This document shows positions 41,467-53,842 of a stretch of 64,000 nucleotides of DNA, one piece after another. The notes under the pieces are model-generated. The model was not told the DNA's origin. It did no database searches and saw only the letters and a list, made by a program, of their open reading frames with translations. The stretch covers positions 904,553 to 968,552 of the forward strand of contig VZRN01001146.1 in NCBI GenBank assembly GCA_013397935.1. Reading direction: 5' to 3'. Origin of the DNA: Dasyornis broadbenti. Lineage: Eukaryota > Chordata > Aves > Passeriformes > Dasyornithidae. The translations under genes were made by a program, and so were the position numbers. Position 1 is the first letter of the stretch, and the number at the start of each line of letters is the position of its first letter.

Positions 41467-42449
41467 CATTCAGTTTATTCATTCCTGAATGTGAGCTTAT
41501 GCCTGTGCTAGCTTTATGGGTGTTTCTTTAGTCTCTTCCCCTGCTCCCACTCGGCATGAGAGTTAGATAGTGGGAAAAAGAGAGGCAGGAGTGACACGTG
41601 CTTGGCTTGTCATGAAAACTTAGTCTGGACGTACTCTGTGGGATTATAAATATTTATGGTAGCTATGCAACTCAGTAACATTCATCACTCGGCAAACATG
41701 ACTTTCAATAAAATAGAATGACATTCCTAAATGCAAAATAAATGCAAAAAGAGCATTGAGATAACAGGCTTTCTCTGAGGATGCAGCAGGTAAGGCTAGG
41801 CTTCAGCACCGAGTGGATTAAACTGCTGAATTAAACATCCAAGTACTTCTCAGTGAAAAGGAAAAAAAACCTTTGGGATTGTGCTGCTGACGCCCTGCTC
41901 CCAGCTGTCACATGCTCCAGCTTTTTGGATGGGAAGACTGAAAGTGGGCTGAAGTGACCTCGGACATGAGACCGCACCCTCGAGATGCTGCCAGCCAGCA
42001 CTGAGGGCTCCAAGTGACCCTTCAAGTTCTCTGTCCTCTATTGCCATCTCATAAATGTGCATGCTTGGGATGATGAATATTGAAAGAGACATAGCACAAT
42101 TAAAGATCATCTGGGCTTGTTTTCATTAAAATAGAGAGGTTATCGTTACACTTTTTTATTGCTTTCCTCATTTTCTTTTTTTCATTAAAAGCTTTAGAAA
42201 CAAGGCATTCTCTTGAAGATCCCTTGTGTGAAAAGAAAGAGGGAAGCTGTGTTCCAGGCTGCAGAATATGGTTTTGTTGTTTATGAGGATGTGGGGAAAA
42301 ATAAATAATAGAATTAGTTTTATACACTTTGTGTGTATAAATAAAAGAAGTTGCAGTGTGCCTTGACATTATTTGTCCCAGGCAACTGGGACAAGTCAGG
42401 GGTGTTGGCTGGAATATGATCCAATATGTAACGCTCAGCGTGTGCTGGC

Positions 42450-42570
42450 TGTCATGGTTTGACCTCAGCTCTGCATCTCTGGTCTGTGCTGTGCAGTTGT
42501 GAACTCTGGGGGTTGTGTGCAGCACTGCAGAGGGGAGTGGGTGGTGGGATGGATAATAGGGAAAACCCCA
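42450..42570 (+). mobile_element. Possible decayed avian endogenous-retrovirus LTR fragment
   Basis: Bases 42450-42469 (tgtcatggtttgacctcagc) match the TGTCATGGTTT start common to a group of bird retroviral LTRs. About 85 bases on, 'ggtgggatggataatagggaaaa' loosely recalls the next part of those LTRs. No polyadenylation signal, matching end or target duplication was found, so the extent and even the identity are uncertain. Confidence 0.25.
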
Positions 42571-44887
42571 ATGCCCCAGCTTTGGGAAGGGAGGGGCTGG
42601 GGCTGGGTTGCAGCTATGGAAGGGTCTTGCCTGAAGAGCCTGGTTGCTGCTCCTGGCTTTGGAGGCCACTTTGGTTCCATGTCCTCCCTTTGTGCCCAGC
42701 CCTTGCTCCAGTGTTGACCCACATCAGTCATACCTTGGCTATTGCTGTTTGCTCTTGATATTGCTGCCTACTCCAGCAACAGCCTGTAAATGTTTTCTTC
42801 AGCTCCAAAGGTGGCTGATTTGAGCATCTGTCAATAAGGCGTTATTTCCGTATCTATAACATTTTAATAGAAGCTCCTGTGTATAAGTCCCAGGCTCTGT
42901 CCACAGGCTCGTGATGTGGGGACAAAGCTGTGTGGCTGCTGCTCTACAGGAAACAGATTTGTTGCTTCAACAAATTTGTTTGTGTTAAAAACCCATGTGA
43001 TTAGGCAAGGATGCTGCTGCTTCATTTTGACCATCAAAAGCAGCAGCTGTGATTGGGGATATCATCTTTTTTTTTTTTAATGCAGAATTCCAAGTAATTA
43101 TTTTTAAGGGACAAGTGCAGGTGTGCTAATATAGGCATTTGTGCTGGTCATGGACTCCTGGGGCAGGAATTTGTAAATCTTCTGATAACTCTGGGGTAGG
43201 CATGTACCTAGTGTAGGAAGAGGAATCAGTCTCTCCTGCTTTAGGGAAAAGATGGAGTTTTACATGCACGGGCCATCAGTCTTAGGGTTTGTATTTTGAG
43301 GAGCTGGACCAACTTCTTCCAACGATGTAAGGGTCTGCAAGGGCTTCTGATTTATGTTAATCAAATTTGTCAGTAAATAACCAGCTTTAGGGCTATTGGT
43401 TTAGACACATAATACAAATGAGCTGATGAAATATTTTTATGATTCTTGGCCTCTGGTTTCTTTGGTTGTTTTGGTTTGGTTTTTTTTTTATTATTAAACT
43501 GGATGACACTGCTCTGCTGTGCGCTTCTTTTGACCCGATGCCCGTGTCCTGTGGTGGATAATTCACGCCTATTCATAGTAAAAGAGCACTTAAATGCTGT
43601 CACTTAAATGTTGATTGTTCGGAGATTAAGGGTGGAATGGCTTTGTGCCTTTTATCTTTTCTGAACCATTTATTGTGCTCCTGATGCTGGATCAGATCCA
43701 CTCTGATCAGTGCTCCCTGAGAAATGATTGTTGCAGACAACATAATGGCTTTCGTATGTCATTTCTTTGATTTCCAGCTTGTGCTTTAAAAATGTTGGTG
43801 GAATAATGGGTTTCTGTAGAATTACAGTAATTCAAAAGGTCATATAGGTAATAATTATCTTACGCATTTGGCTTAAGGAATTCAGAAACACAACATGAAT
43901 TCAAATTCTCTCTGTCCAGATTGAATGATTAAATTCTGCATGCAGATATCCCAGAATATAAAGACAGACCTAAATTTAGAAAGAGCTTTCACAAAAAAAT
44001 GTTGGTTAATCTTGGGACAAATTGAAAATTTAATTTGTCTTGATTGAACTATCTTGACAATGCACTGTTTGTAGAAGTGTGTTTAAAGTATTTTAGTAAA
44101 AGTTTCATGAGCAGCAAGGTGGGATAAATGGTCTCTAGTTCCGAGTGAAACTGCCCATTAAAGAGAGCATTCTGAATCATAAGTTTTAAACCCATTGTTT
44201 CAGACACCTGTGAATTAATAAAGGTGATACAACATACTCTGAACTGGGACATGTTTTGGGCCTTTCTGGTCCTTGTGTGTTCCCATCATCTGCAGAATTC
44301 AGCAATGAGAGACTGGGGTGATCTTTTTATTAAAAAAAAAAACAACTTATTTGTTAATCGTTTATTACTGGTTCTTTGTGCAACTGTTGAACTGTATGTA
44401 TGCCTACAGGTGTTGCTTAACTAAGAATAAATTTTTACAAACTTAATAGATCAACTCTCCATGGCAAAATCTTTTGTTCCTGTGAACTTGAAATCTCAGT
44501 ACGGGTTGGTGCTGTATGTTGGAGTTTGTTACATGTGCTCTCTGTTCTCATGTGCCAGTGGTCTGAAGATTTATGTCCTTAGCTACCAGAATTTGGCCAA
44601 GTTAGACACACCCTCAAGGTTTTGGTGTCAAACTCAAAGCTGTAATTCTCATCTGTATGCAGCTGAGTTACAGCTTCATTTCAACTCTTAAAATGTAGAT
44701 GAGTGGGTGGGTTTGAAATCTCTGCCTGCTCTTGGACCCTGGTACCCACAGATGTAGTATACCAGTCTGATCCCTCCCTGCCTCCACACCTCTTCCAGAA
44801 AAGGGATAACGCAGTTACTGTTTTGGGGAAATTCTAATTTTTGGCGATCACAGTGAAACAAGTGTTTGTTTATTTTTCTTTCTGCAG

Positions 44888-44963
44888 GTGTTTTTGGTTC
44901 AAGTTAATCCAGGTGAAACCTTTACAATAAGGGCTGAGGATGGAACCCTCCAGTGCATCCAAG
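44888..44963 (+). CDS. FNDC3B: FNDC3B coding exon 3
   Basis: This 76-base exon follows ctttctgcag (acceptor AG 44886-44887) and ends at AAG|GTAAGA, a strong donor (GT at 44964). Entered in phase 0 after exon 2, it reads VFLVQVNPGETFTIRAEDGT and then LQCIQ. The last base opens a split glycine codon. The motif LVQVNPGE.FTIR..DG..QCI is shared by FNDC3A and FNDC3B, and the exon junction after Gln-Gln matches the family. It codes residues 38-62, still in the N-terminal region before the FN3 repeats. Residue 39 is Phe, where I recall Ile in the mammalian protein. Exon 4 (which should begin the proline-rich stretch) is not found before the window end, so the gene is cut by the window. Confidence 0.95.
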
Positions 44964-46176
44964 GTAAGAGGATACAGAAACACATGGCTGAGCATTGCTT
45001 TGCTTTATGGAATACCTGTTCTGTCATCTCTCCCAAAATGTGATATGCAGTTCTGAAAATGCACTGAAGCAGTTGGGAGTGAGAAATTGCAGACGTGGCT
45101 GCTTTCTGTATTCTAGGACTTCAGTATCTCGAATGAGTCATGCATTTCTTGGAAGTCCAGGAGGATTTCTCTCTTCAGTTATTTATCAGTCCCATCTTGC
45201 AGCCTCTTTGCACCTTTCCTCTGACACCCCCTCCATTTAAACAGTGGAGGAGTGGGTGGTTCTTGCTCGAAGTTCCATCCCCATGGAAATGATGAATTAA
45301 TAGTTTGAGGCAGACGTTACAGAAGCTTCCCTGAACACCATCCAGGATTATTTGGTCTTGATGAGCAATAATAACAGCAATTTAAAGCTGCTTGTTGAGA
45401 TTTATAGCCAACATGCTGTGTGGTAAGAAACTGGTCCGTGTGGCAATTAAGAGAGGAATAAAGCTGGCTGCTCCTTTTATTTGAAATGAATGCTTTATTC
45501 TGCCTTAATACATGAAAGATTTCCATTACAAATATAATTATGACCCCATTTAGTTACAATTTTGTTCATGCTCAAAGTGGTGTTCAGACAGTGTATTTAA
45601 ATGAATGCTACTTGAAACCTCCTGGTCTGTATTCCCAGTAATTTAACGTGTTTGTGCCAATGGGACTTGTTTGGTACTCATCAGCAGTCTTTCATAAAAT
45701 TGATTTAGGATTTCTAGCATAAGATTGTCTTTTATTTGCTATAGCTGCAGTATTGACTGCTAAGGCTCATGTTTATTTGCATACACCCTTTCAGTTTGGC
45801 CTGAAAATTCCTGATATTCTTTTCAAGCTAAAGCTTCAGATCCTACTTTATTGTAAAATGTTTTCATTGCTGAACTACGTGCGTGCTTCAAACACAGGAA
45901 AGCACCTGACTGTATTGCTGTTGTGTTTTTTCTTTTTTCTTTTGGTAAAGCTGTTCTCACTGTGCAATTGTGGAATTTAAATAATGTTAATACTGATCTA
46001 TTGCTGAAGATCCTGTAATCAGCCTGCAAATATACTAAGATTTGGATTGGTGACAGTTCTGGTTTTATGCTCTGAGGTTATTGTAGAAGACAGGCTTAAT
46101 TTGTGTGCAGTGTTTTTGGAATTACACACCCCCTTGCTCCACAAAACTTGAAGTGCCTTTTTTTTCCTCCTGTGAT

Positions 46177-46228
46177 AGAGTATTTGGTATGTTTAAAGGT
46201 TTAGAGTGTTTTGTATGTTTAAAGGTTA
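46177..46228 (+). repeat. 26-bp tandem duplication, two copies
   Basis: Copies at 46177-46202 and 46203-46228 are adjacent and differ at three positions. Both begin agagt and contain gtatgtttaaaggtt. A local duplication in intron 3. Confidence 0.85.
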
Positions 46229-49200
46229 ATGTATTCCCTATACATAGGGCAGCACTCAGACAATAATGATGCATTTTCCGATGCTCCCACGTTGCACTAT
46301 GATTAGCAGGATAAGGAATAATTTTAGCACTATGTTAAGGCAGCATGAAAGTCTCTTTTTGGGCAGTGCCTCTCAGCTGGTAGCTCCCTGTGGAATACAT
46401 GATACTTGCTTTTTCCTTACTGCCACGTATTCAGGGTTATGACATAAGATGTGCTTGTGAATATTCACAGTGTGAAGGACTGCTTTATTACAAATTGGGT
46501 GATTCTCCTGAGTTCAGGGAGTGAACACTGTTAATAAAAACTTGAGATGTCAGACTTGGTTATACTTAAATTCTTAAGGATATACGAAAGCTCTTCCCTT
46601 TGGCATGTGACTGTTCTGCAGGGACAGCTAACTTCGCTTATGCAGAATAATTTTTTTATTACTTTTTTGCTTATGACTTTTCAAGCAGTATGAAATCTTC
46701 AGGTTGTGCTCCTGGAGCCTGTTCTGGAAGTCCTGTGAGCCCCACTTTGTGTCCAGAATCGTGTTTAGCTCTCCAGCTGTGGTGTATGTGGTGGTGGTGT
46801 GCTTTAGAGGACTGAGGCAAAAACAAGGATCAATTAGTGAATATTCATTTGTCTTATCAAGGTTGGCAGAAAGACACTTGCTTGAGGAAAACCTCTGTGG
46901 AATATCCTCTGTTTTAAACACCCTGAAGTATAATTAGCCACTAATTGAGTAATCACTGTTTTAAACTGGAAAGAACAGATGCACATTTGAATGTTTCTGA
47001 TGTTTTGGAGTGGTGGAAAAATGTCAGATACAAAACCTTTTTCCAGTTCCTCAGGGTTGCACCAGTATCAGTGAAAACTTCATTTAGAGGGTATTTGTAT
47101 TTTTAATATAAAACTGGAATAAATATGTATTTGTAACTGAGGGTGCAAGGTGTTGCAGCAAGTGCTCTCATCATTCCTGTTTTGTTTTTGCATATAGCTG
47201 GAGATGGCTTTTTAAAGACAATGATTTATAAGCCCTGTAGATCATGGTGTGGGCCTGGATTAGGCAGCTCTTGGAAATGATGGTGGCTGGGCAAAGTTCA
47301 GCTGATCAGTGGGCATGGAGAGGGTCTGTGGTTTCCTTAAAAAGACAGATTGAAGGAGAAAATAAATTAAAAAATACAATAAATCTGGTCTTTTGGAGAA
47401 ATCCGGCCCTTGATTGTACAGTCCACATGTTTGAGTTGTTTAGGGAAGCATCTGAAAGTTCCAGGTGCTCTCAGCAGGAGTTGTGTTGTTGTCTGATTTC
47501 CTCAGGATTTGCCTCCTCTGTCGCATGTGATAAAAGAGATGCTGTGGTATGTGACTTTTGTAGCCTTTATAACAACAGCCAAATAAAGGAATAAAGAAAG
47601 GGCATGTTGGGGATTAATTAAGATTAGTTTTCTGATAGTTGCTAGAAGCTGAATCAAGTAGAAGCCTGTGACCTGGGGCTGCTTGTGTGGGCAGGAGGCA
47701 CACGGTGCTGCCCACCTGGGCTGTTAAACACCCCAGGGCTTGCTGAATGCTGGGGCTGGCCACCTGGCCTGTGGTGTGAAGTGGAAGCAGAAAGCGCATC
47801 ATTTATTCCTGTGTGATTACATGACCAGGCTTTGCTCCTTGGAATCCATGTGGGTGTTAATGACAAAGTGTTGGTGTGCTTCCTTTGGGGTTCGCAGGGG
47901 AGCCCTGCTCGCCCCGTGCTGCCAGACACCTCTGGCTGCAGAGCTGCCCCTGGGGGTGCTTCAGGGCAGCCTGATTTAAGATCTTCATCCAGTATCTTTG
48001 GAAGATGGAACCATGTGTATGTGCTCTATCATCTGTATTTTAAAAGCTGCTCTTTATATAAAGTTTGGCAGATACTGAATGCTTCATAAATGTGTCAATA
48101 CTTTAAATACTTCATTTCCTTGCTGCCTTTTTTCATTTAATTTGTCAAAAACTCAGGACTTGACTGTTACTAGCTCTGCAAGAAAAGGACAAAGGCAAGG
48201 CAATATCCTCAGCCATTTCTTTGCTCAGTTATTAACTGTGGACCTTGTATTTCCTTTGTATGAAAGATTGCTTCTAGCTAGTGCTTTGGGGTAACCACAC
48301 TAAATGAAATATGGAGCAGGGTGAGAACTTGGATCTGGTAAGTACAGAATGGAACTGAAACAGAATTTTTAAAAAATTTAAAATTTTATGTCTCAAAATT
48401 AAAAAAAAACCCCAAAGTATTCTGCTTTCTAAATTTCAGAATAAATAGATCTCATGTGAATCTGACGTATTCAGGAAACTCACCTTTCCTTAGCGACTGA
48501 TTAAAGACTAGTTTTTTTTAGCCAATATCTTAAGATCTTTAGTAGGAACTTGTGTTGCTGCCTGGGAATTGTCATTCACACTTTACAGATTCACAGTTTG
48601 TGCATGCTTTGGGGCAGTGAAGCTGTACTTGAGAATCTGTTCGGAGCTTTTCCATCCTGGAAGGCAATAATGCCAAGCTGTCATACCTGCTGTGGTATGA
48701 ATAACATGGACAGAATGATTATTCTGGTGCCACTTGACCTTCCTTGTCATCCACATGTTGAAAATATGTATGTGGAGGCTGCATAAAGCTTCTATCCATT
48801 GATCACACAGAATTGCTCAATTACTGCTAAATGTCCTTTTTGGTGCCATCCATCTAAATGATCCTCAAGCTGGATCTCATTTGCTGCCACAAACCAAACT
48901 GAATTTTCAGTATGTATGTAAAGCTGCAAAAAGCCTGTAACAAGGTAGAAGAAGAGGTAGCAGAAAAGCAGCTGATGGAATAAAAATTGTAATTTCTGGT
49001 AAATTCTGCCTAACTCATACTGCTGGAAATACTCTCTTGAAACTCACCTCTAGTCTTTGTCTTGTATGACAGTACAAGGTTTGGAATAGTGAAGAACAAA
49101 ATTTGCATGAAAAGAAAAAAAAGTACACGAAAGGGAAGAAATTAGGCTTTAATTCTGGCCTTGAACAGGAGGAATTTACCCTTGCGTAGGGTGAGCAAGG

Positions 49201-49931
49201 CTTTGCATGAAACTGGCTCTTGTGATTTATTCAAGGACAAGGTACAGATGTGCAATGGTATGGAGGGGTTGGAGCTGTGTTGAAGCATAAATATGTGTTG
49301 TAGACAATGACCTAAATTGCTTTTGGGTGGTTACATTTTGAAATGAAAACAGGATAAAAACATAGACAGTTTACTAATACTAATATTTGTTTCAAGTCAA
49401 GTTTTTGCCATTGAGGCTGAATTTGAAGTCTTTGCTTGTTCTTATCTTGTAAAACAAAGAATGCAAGAATTAAATTTCAGTGCTGCTTCTTCTGTGGCTC
49501 TAAAAGTGAGTAACTCAAGAAAAAGATCAGAAGTATGCTAAAAATCTAGCAGTGGTTTCTCAAATGAAAGATTTCCTGGAATTATTATTCCCTTAATTTG
49601 GTGGGTGGGTGTGGTTTGGTGTGGTAGTGCAAAGGAATGGATAATATTAAAGGCTTAACAGCTGTATATTTGTATAGGAAGAGTGTGTGTGTGTCAGTGA
49701 AATAAGGCTGTTAGTGTATTCTAAGCAAACCAAACAAAGTGTGTATTTTTTTTTCCCTCTGTGGAATGAGGTTGGAAATGGGGAAGTGAGTCAGTTTCTT
49801 GCAGGGAAGGAAAGAGTTGAAAATAGATGGGACGTAGTGTAAGCAAATGAGTGATACCTGTGGAGTGTTCTGGATGGAGACAGAGGCACCAGGATGAGAA
49901 TGGTGATGGGCATACACAAGGGAACAGATAG

Positions 49932-50505
49932 ATCACACAATCCTAGAATAGTTTGAGTTGGAAGGGACCTTAAAGATCATCTCATTCCACCCATCCTTGC
50001 CCTGGGCAGGGACACCTCCCACTATCCCAGGTTGCTCCAAGCCCCGTCAGCCTGTCTTTGAACACTTGCAGGGATGGAGCAGCCACAGCTTCTCGGGGCA
50101 CCCTGTTTTAGTGTGTCAACACCTTCACAGTAAAGAATTTCTTCCTTATTTCTAATGTAAACCCACTCTCTTTTTGACTAAAGCCATTGCCCCTTGTCCT
50201 GCCACTCCATAACCTTGTCCAAAGTTCCTTTCCAGCTCTTTGTGAGCCCCTTTAGGGACTGGAAGTGGTTCTGAGGTCTCCTCAGGCTCTTCTCCAGGCT
50301 GAAGAGCTCTGCTCTCTCCACTCCCGTCTCCATAGCAGCCTTCCAGTCATCTTCCTGACCCTCCTCTGGACTCTATCCAACAGTTCCACCTTCATTTTAT
50401 ATTGGGGACCCCAGAGTTGGATGCAGTACTCCAGGTGAGGTCTCACAAGAGTGGAGTAGAGGGGGAGAATCACCCCCCTTCAGCTGCTGATCCCACTTCT
50501 TTCGG
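49932..50505 (-). mobile_element. CR1 LINE, 3' 570 bases including the end of ORF2
   Basis: This is the longest transposon copy in the window. On the + strand it starts 'cacacaatcctagaatagtttgagttggaagggacc', runs through 'ccccttgtcctgccactcca', 'gaggtctcctcaggctcttctccaggctgaa' and 'ccccagagttggatgcagtactccaggtgaggtctcac', and fades near 'ccacttctttcggatg'. That is the reverse complement of CR1 from the C-terminal part of its reverse transcriptase to the 3' end. The copy is 5'-truncated, as most CR1 insertions are, and lies antisense to FNDC3B. Confidence 0.95.
50282..50473 (-). pseudogene. CR1 reverse transcriptase (ORF2) C-terminal remnant
   Basis: The minus-strand frame reads LYSTLVRPHLEYCIQLWGPQ and continues with ELLDRVQRRVRKM. 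This is the conserved CR1 block (surface just after the RT domain, with RPHLEYC..Q.W.P and E.LE..QRR..K). About 60 codons are open. The frame is cut on its N-terminal side by the 5' truncation of the element and loses similarity toward its C-terminus. It cannot encode an active enzyme. No host function is implied. Confidence 0.85.
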
Positions 50506-51916
50506 ATGTCACATCAGAAACAGGGAGGAGGGAGGAAAGAAGCCTAAGGAGACAGAACAGAAAAACCCAGGTTGAGATAGCTGGCTGTGCTTCCAATGCT
50601 GGGAGTTCCCCTGATGCACCAGGAGCTGGGAGCAGCTGCTCCATCGCTCTGCAGGCGCCGAGGCAGATGTTGGGTTGCTCATCAGTGGACCTGGGGTGAT
50701 TTCATTCTGAGATGAAAGAACAGGAGCTCCTGAAATCATGTTGCTTTGGAGACGTTTACAGCAGGCTGCAAATGTGCTTTAATAAAGAGTAACTGGAGAA
50801 ATCTGCAGGTGGAAGGTTCTTCGGGCCCTCCAGGGCCGGCAGTACCCTATGTGCTGGACAGAGTCAGAGGCTGGAATTGGGCTGGTTCAGTACGTGCTTC
50901 TGTCCAGAGCATCTCCTGAATTTCCAGAATTTGGGCGTCATCAAGTTGAAAGAAAAAGTTTGTGATTATTTTCAAAACATGCTGCAAAGCATTGCATTGA
51001 TTAGAACATTAAATTTGTCAAAGATGGAAGAAATACTGTCCTTTCTCGCCTGTGTCTGATGGTAGTTGGGAGCTACCTGTGGTCAGGCACATTCCTGGGA
51101 CATGGGAAGGGCTCCAGGGCACATCTGCCAGGGTGCATGGGAGCAGGTCAGGATGGATGTGCTTGGCTGTGCCAGGGAAGGGAAGAATGAAATGCAGGGT
51201 GAGCTCTCATTCTATTTCTCCTTTTCTGCAGAGTATTTCAGCTCTTTCCACCTGTGTGCTGGTGGGCAGGCTGGCTGCAGGGCATGGAAAACTCTCTGTA
51301 GGAAATGCAGTTTCAGTTCAGACTGTTTTGGTCATTAAGGCTTGGAGGAGAACAGTCTATGTGGTAGTGTTTTACAGCATAACTCTTGGTATTAACTAGC
51401 TTTGGTTTACACTTTGTTTATTAAGTTTTAACTCAGTTTCTTCCTGTTTACCAGCAAGGGGCCTTTTCACCCTATTAAGTTTTAAAACATAACTCCTACT
51501 CCTCATTTACAGCACCTTACTTTGACTCCTGGTACTTGGTGTCTAGATTTAGTGTTTGATGGAAAAGCCAGGCCTGCAATACCTATTGGGCTCCTTGGTA
51601 TATCAACACAAATAAGTTTTTGATTTATTAAAGTTCTTTCTATTAATGGACAAATGAGGAATTAGCTGCATAAGCATCCTCCAGAGCAAAGCTGTGGTTG
51701 AGAACTCTAACTGGGAAGAATCTCATGTCAGTGTCTAACCAGCCTTCGTTGTATTGGCCAAAAAAAAATATTTTTATATATATATAACAGAGTCAATATC
51801 ATCCTTTAGAGGCACTGTCACCATCTTCTGGCTTTGGTCACTTCAGTGTTTCAGCAAACTCAGCTCTGTAACACAGGCACATCCCCAGGCCTGGGCTCGA
51901 TTGTGCCTTTCCTATT

Positions 51917-51952
51917 GGGATGTTATCCATGGTGGGGATGTTATCTGTGGTG
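51917..51952 (+). repeat. 18-bp tandem duplication, two copies
   Basis: Copies at 51917-51934 and 51935-51952 share gggatgttatc and tggtg and differ at two adjacent positions (ca/tg). A local duplication in intron 3. Confidence 0.85.
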
Positions 51953-53842
51953 CACTCCATAGTTTTTCAAGGGGCCAGCTTAATCCAGCTAATACTAAAT
52001 CATATAATCAGAACAGATACTGTTATTGTATTTTCACATTGTTGCCCAACTAGAAAATACCAGAATTTGCAGTGGAATCTTTCATCCTCTGTGTTTTTTT
52101 TCTAGTGGTTTTGGTGCATCTCTGTATGTCAGAGATGGACTCTTTGCCTTTTTAGTGTTTGGTCACATTAAAAAACTGTGGTCCTGGTTATGCATCCTTT
52201 ATTCTTTTCATGTGCAATAAATAACTTTCAGGTTTTCATATTTTTGTGAACCTTGTGTTGAAATCTTCTAAGAGAGAGCGAAGGGCTGCCAACCTAGAGT
52301 AGATTTTTCCCATGTTGTTGTCAGTGAGATCATACCACCATTCTCCGTTCATCTCCTGGTTTTATTTTTCTAGCACACCACAGTCAAGTATAGGAAACCA
52401 TGTAAGAAGCCAAGAGTAAACAATGGGATGCTTTGTTTACTGTGTGAATAATCTTAGCTTCTCCATTTTAAATCCGATAATGCTAAGAATAATTATGGAA
52501 ATTTATTTTGCATGTGTGTGATTAAATCTTGAACCAGATGCACCTGCACTTGTAGCTTTGCTGGGTGGAATATCTGGTACTTTTCAGTTAGTAGCTGTTA
52601 TTTGTTATAGCTCTCCTGACACAAGACAAAAGGAAAAAGAAACTTGGCACATAACTAAATTTTAATTTGGCTTAATCTTTCCAGATCCTAAATTGCGACT
52701 GTTTTGTAGCGCACAGTGCGAGAAAGGGAGAGTGATACAGCTAAGGCTGGAAATATTTTGGAAATTCTATGCCATGTGGAAACCAAGGATTTCTTGAGAC
52801 GCTTGCTGATGGTCTTGTGCCCACCTCTGCTGGAGGAATGGCCACAGCCACTCCTGACCCTGCAGCCTGGTCCCTGGGGTAACCACTGCCCTGGCCAGGC
52901 TGGGATGGGACCTGGCAGCCTGTGCTGTGTCCTGATGTAGCCTCCTGGCACAGAAGCTCTGGCGGAGGAGAAGGGCAGGGGCTGTCATCAGCCAGGTGAG
53001 AAATAAATTAAGACTTGAACCACATATGTATGACAGAATCAGGAATTGTGGTACATCTGAGGGCCCTTGGGAATGTCTTGTGCCAGCATACAATCAATTT
53101 TTAAGTTTCCCAATATCTCTGGATCTCTCCCCAAAACACAGGGAAGCTCAGTGAGTGTATGGGAAACTGCAGGAATGCTGGAGTTGTGTCAGCCCTGCTT
53201 AAACACAGATAATCCTCCAAGTGTAGACCCAGTGCATTCCAGTGGTGGCAGGATTTTAAAGTCCAAGATCCACATTCTTTACTCAGGCTACAGACATTGC
53301 AAACCCATTAGTCGGTGCTTTTTGTCCTTTTACAGTGTATTAGTGCAGCTGTAGTTCTGAAATAGTAGGGCAATTGTAGTCAGTTTTCTTAATCTGAAGT
53401 AATTATATTTGTTGACCAGAAGAATCATGAAATTATTCCATTATCCTTAATAAATTCCTTTACTCCTCATCACAGGCAAATATTTAGTTTCCCATACTTT
53501 TTACTCTTTAATGTCTGTGATTCTGGTTCATGTTTGTTCATGCTGGAGATGTGGATTGGGGATGAAACACATTGACATTTAGAATCTTTGTAGGGCTTTT
53601 ATTACTATGCTTCTTATTTCTAATTTTGAAACAAATCTCAACTTGGATAAGTAATCATGAATTGACTTAAATGGTAAAGAATGTAAATTGGATTGTTGGG
53701 TTTGCTAAAATTTTAAATTGTAATTATTCCCACTATTAAAAAAAAATCACGTAGTGGTTGTTGAAAGCTGTATTGAATCAGCTGTTGATTCTGCTGTTAT
53801 CAGATTTCTGGGTCTGGGTAGCTTTCACTCTCTGACGGTCTA

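Larger units (their letters stand above)
37116..44887 (+). other. FNDC3B: FNDC3B intron 2
   Basis: A 7,772-base phase-0 intron. The donor is CAG|GTCTGA, off-consensus at +4 and +6. The acceptor has a good pyrimidine tract ending ctttctgcag. It holds a minus-strand CR1 (41242-41466), a possible LTR start near 42450 and a T/G-rich low-complexity run near 43464-43492. The longest ORF of the window (42100-42669, minus) lies here and resembles no protein I know. I see nothing else supportable in 37250-41240 or 42700-44800. Confidence 0.9.

Noticed and set aside
42100..42669. Longest open frame in the window, 189 codons on the minus strand
   Set aside because: The translation is low in structure, resembles nothing I know and overlaps the possible LTR. 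Its length is within what chance gives over 64 kb in six frames.
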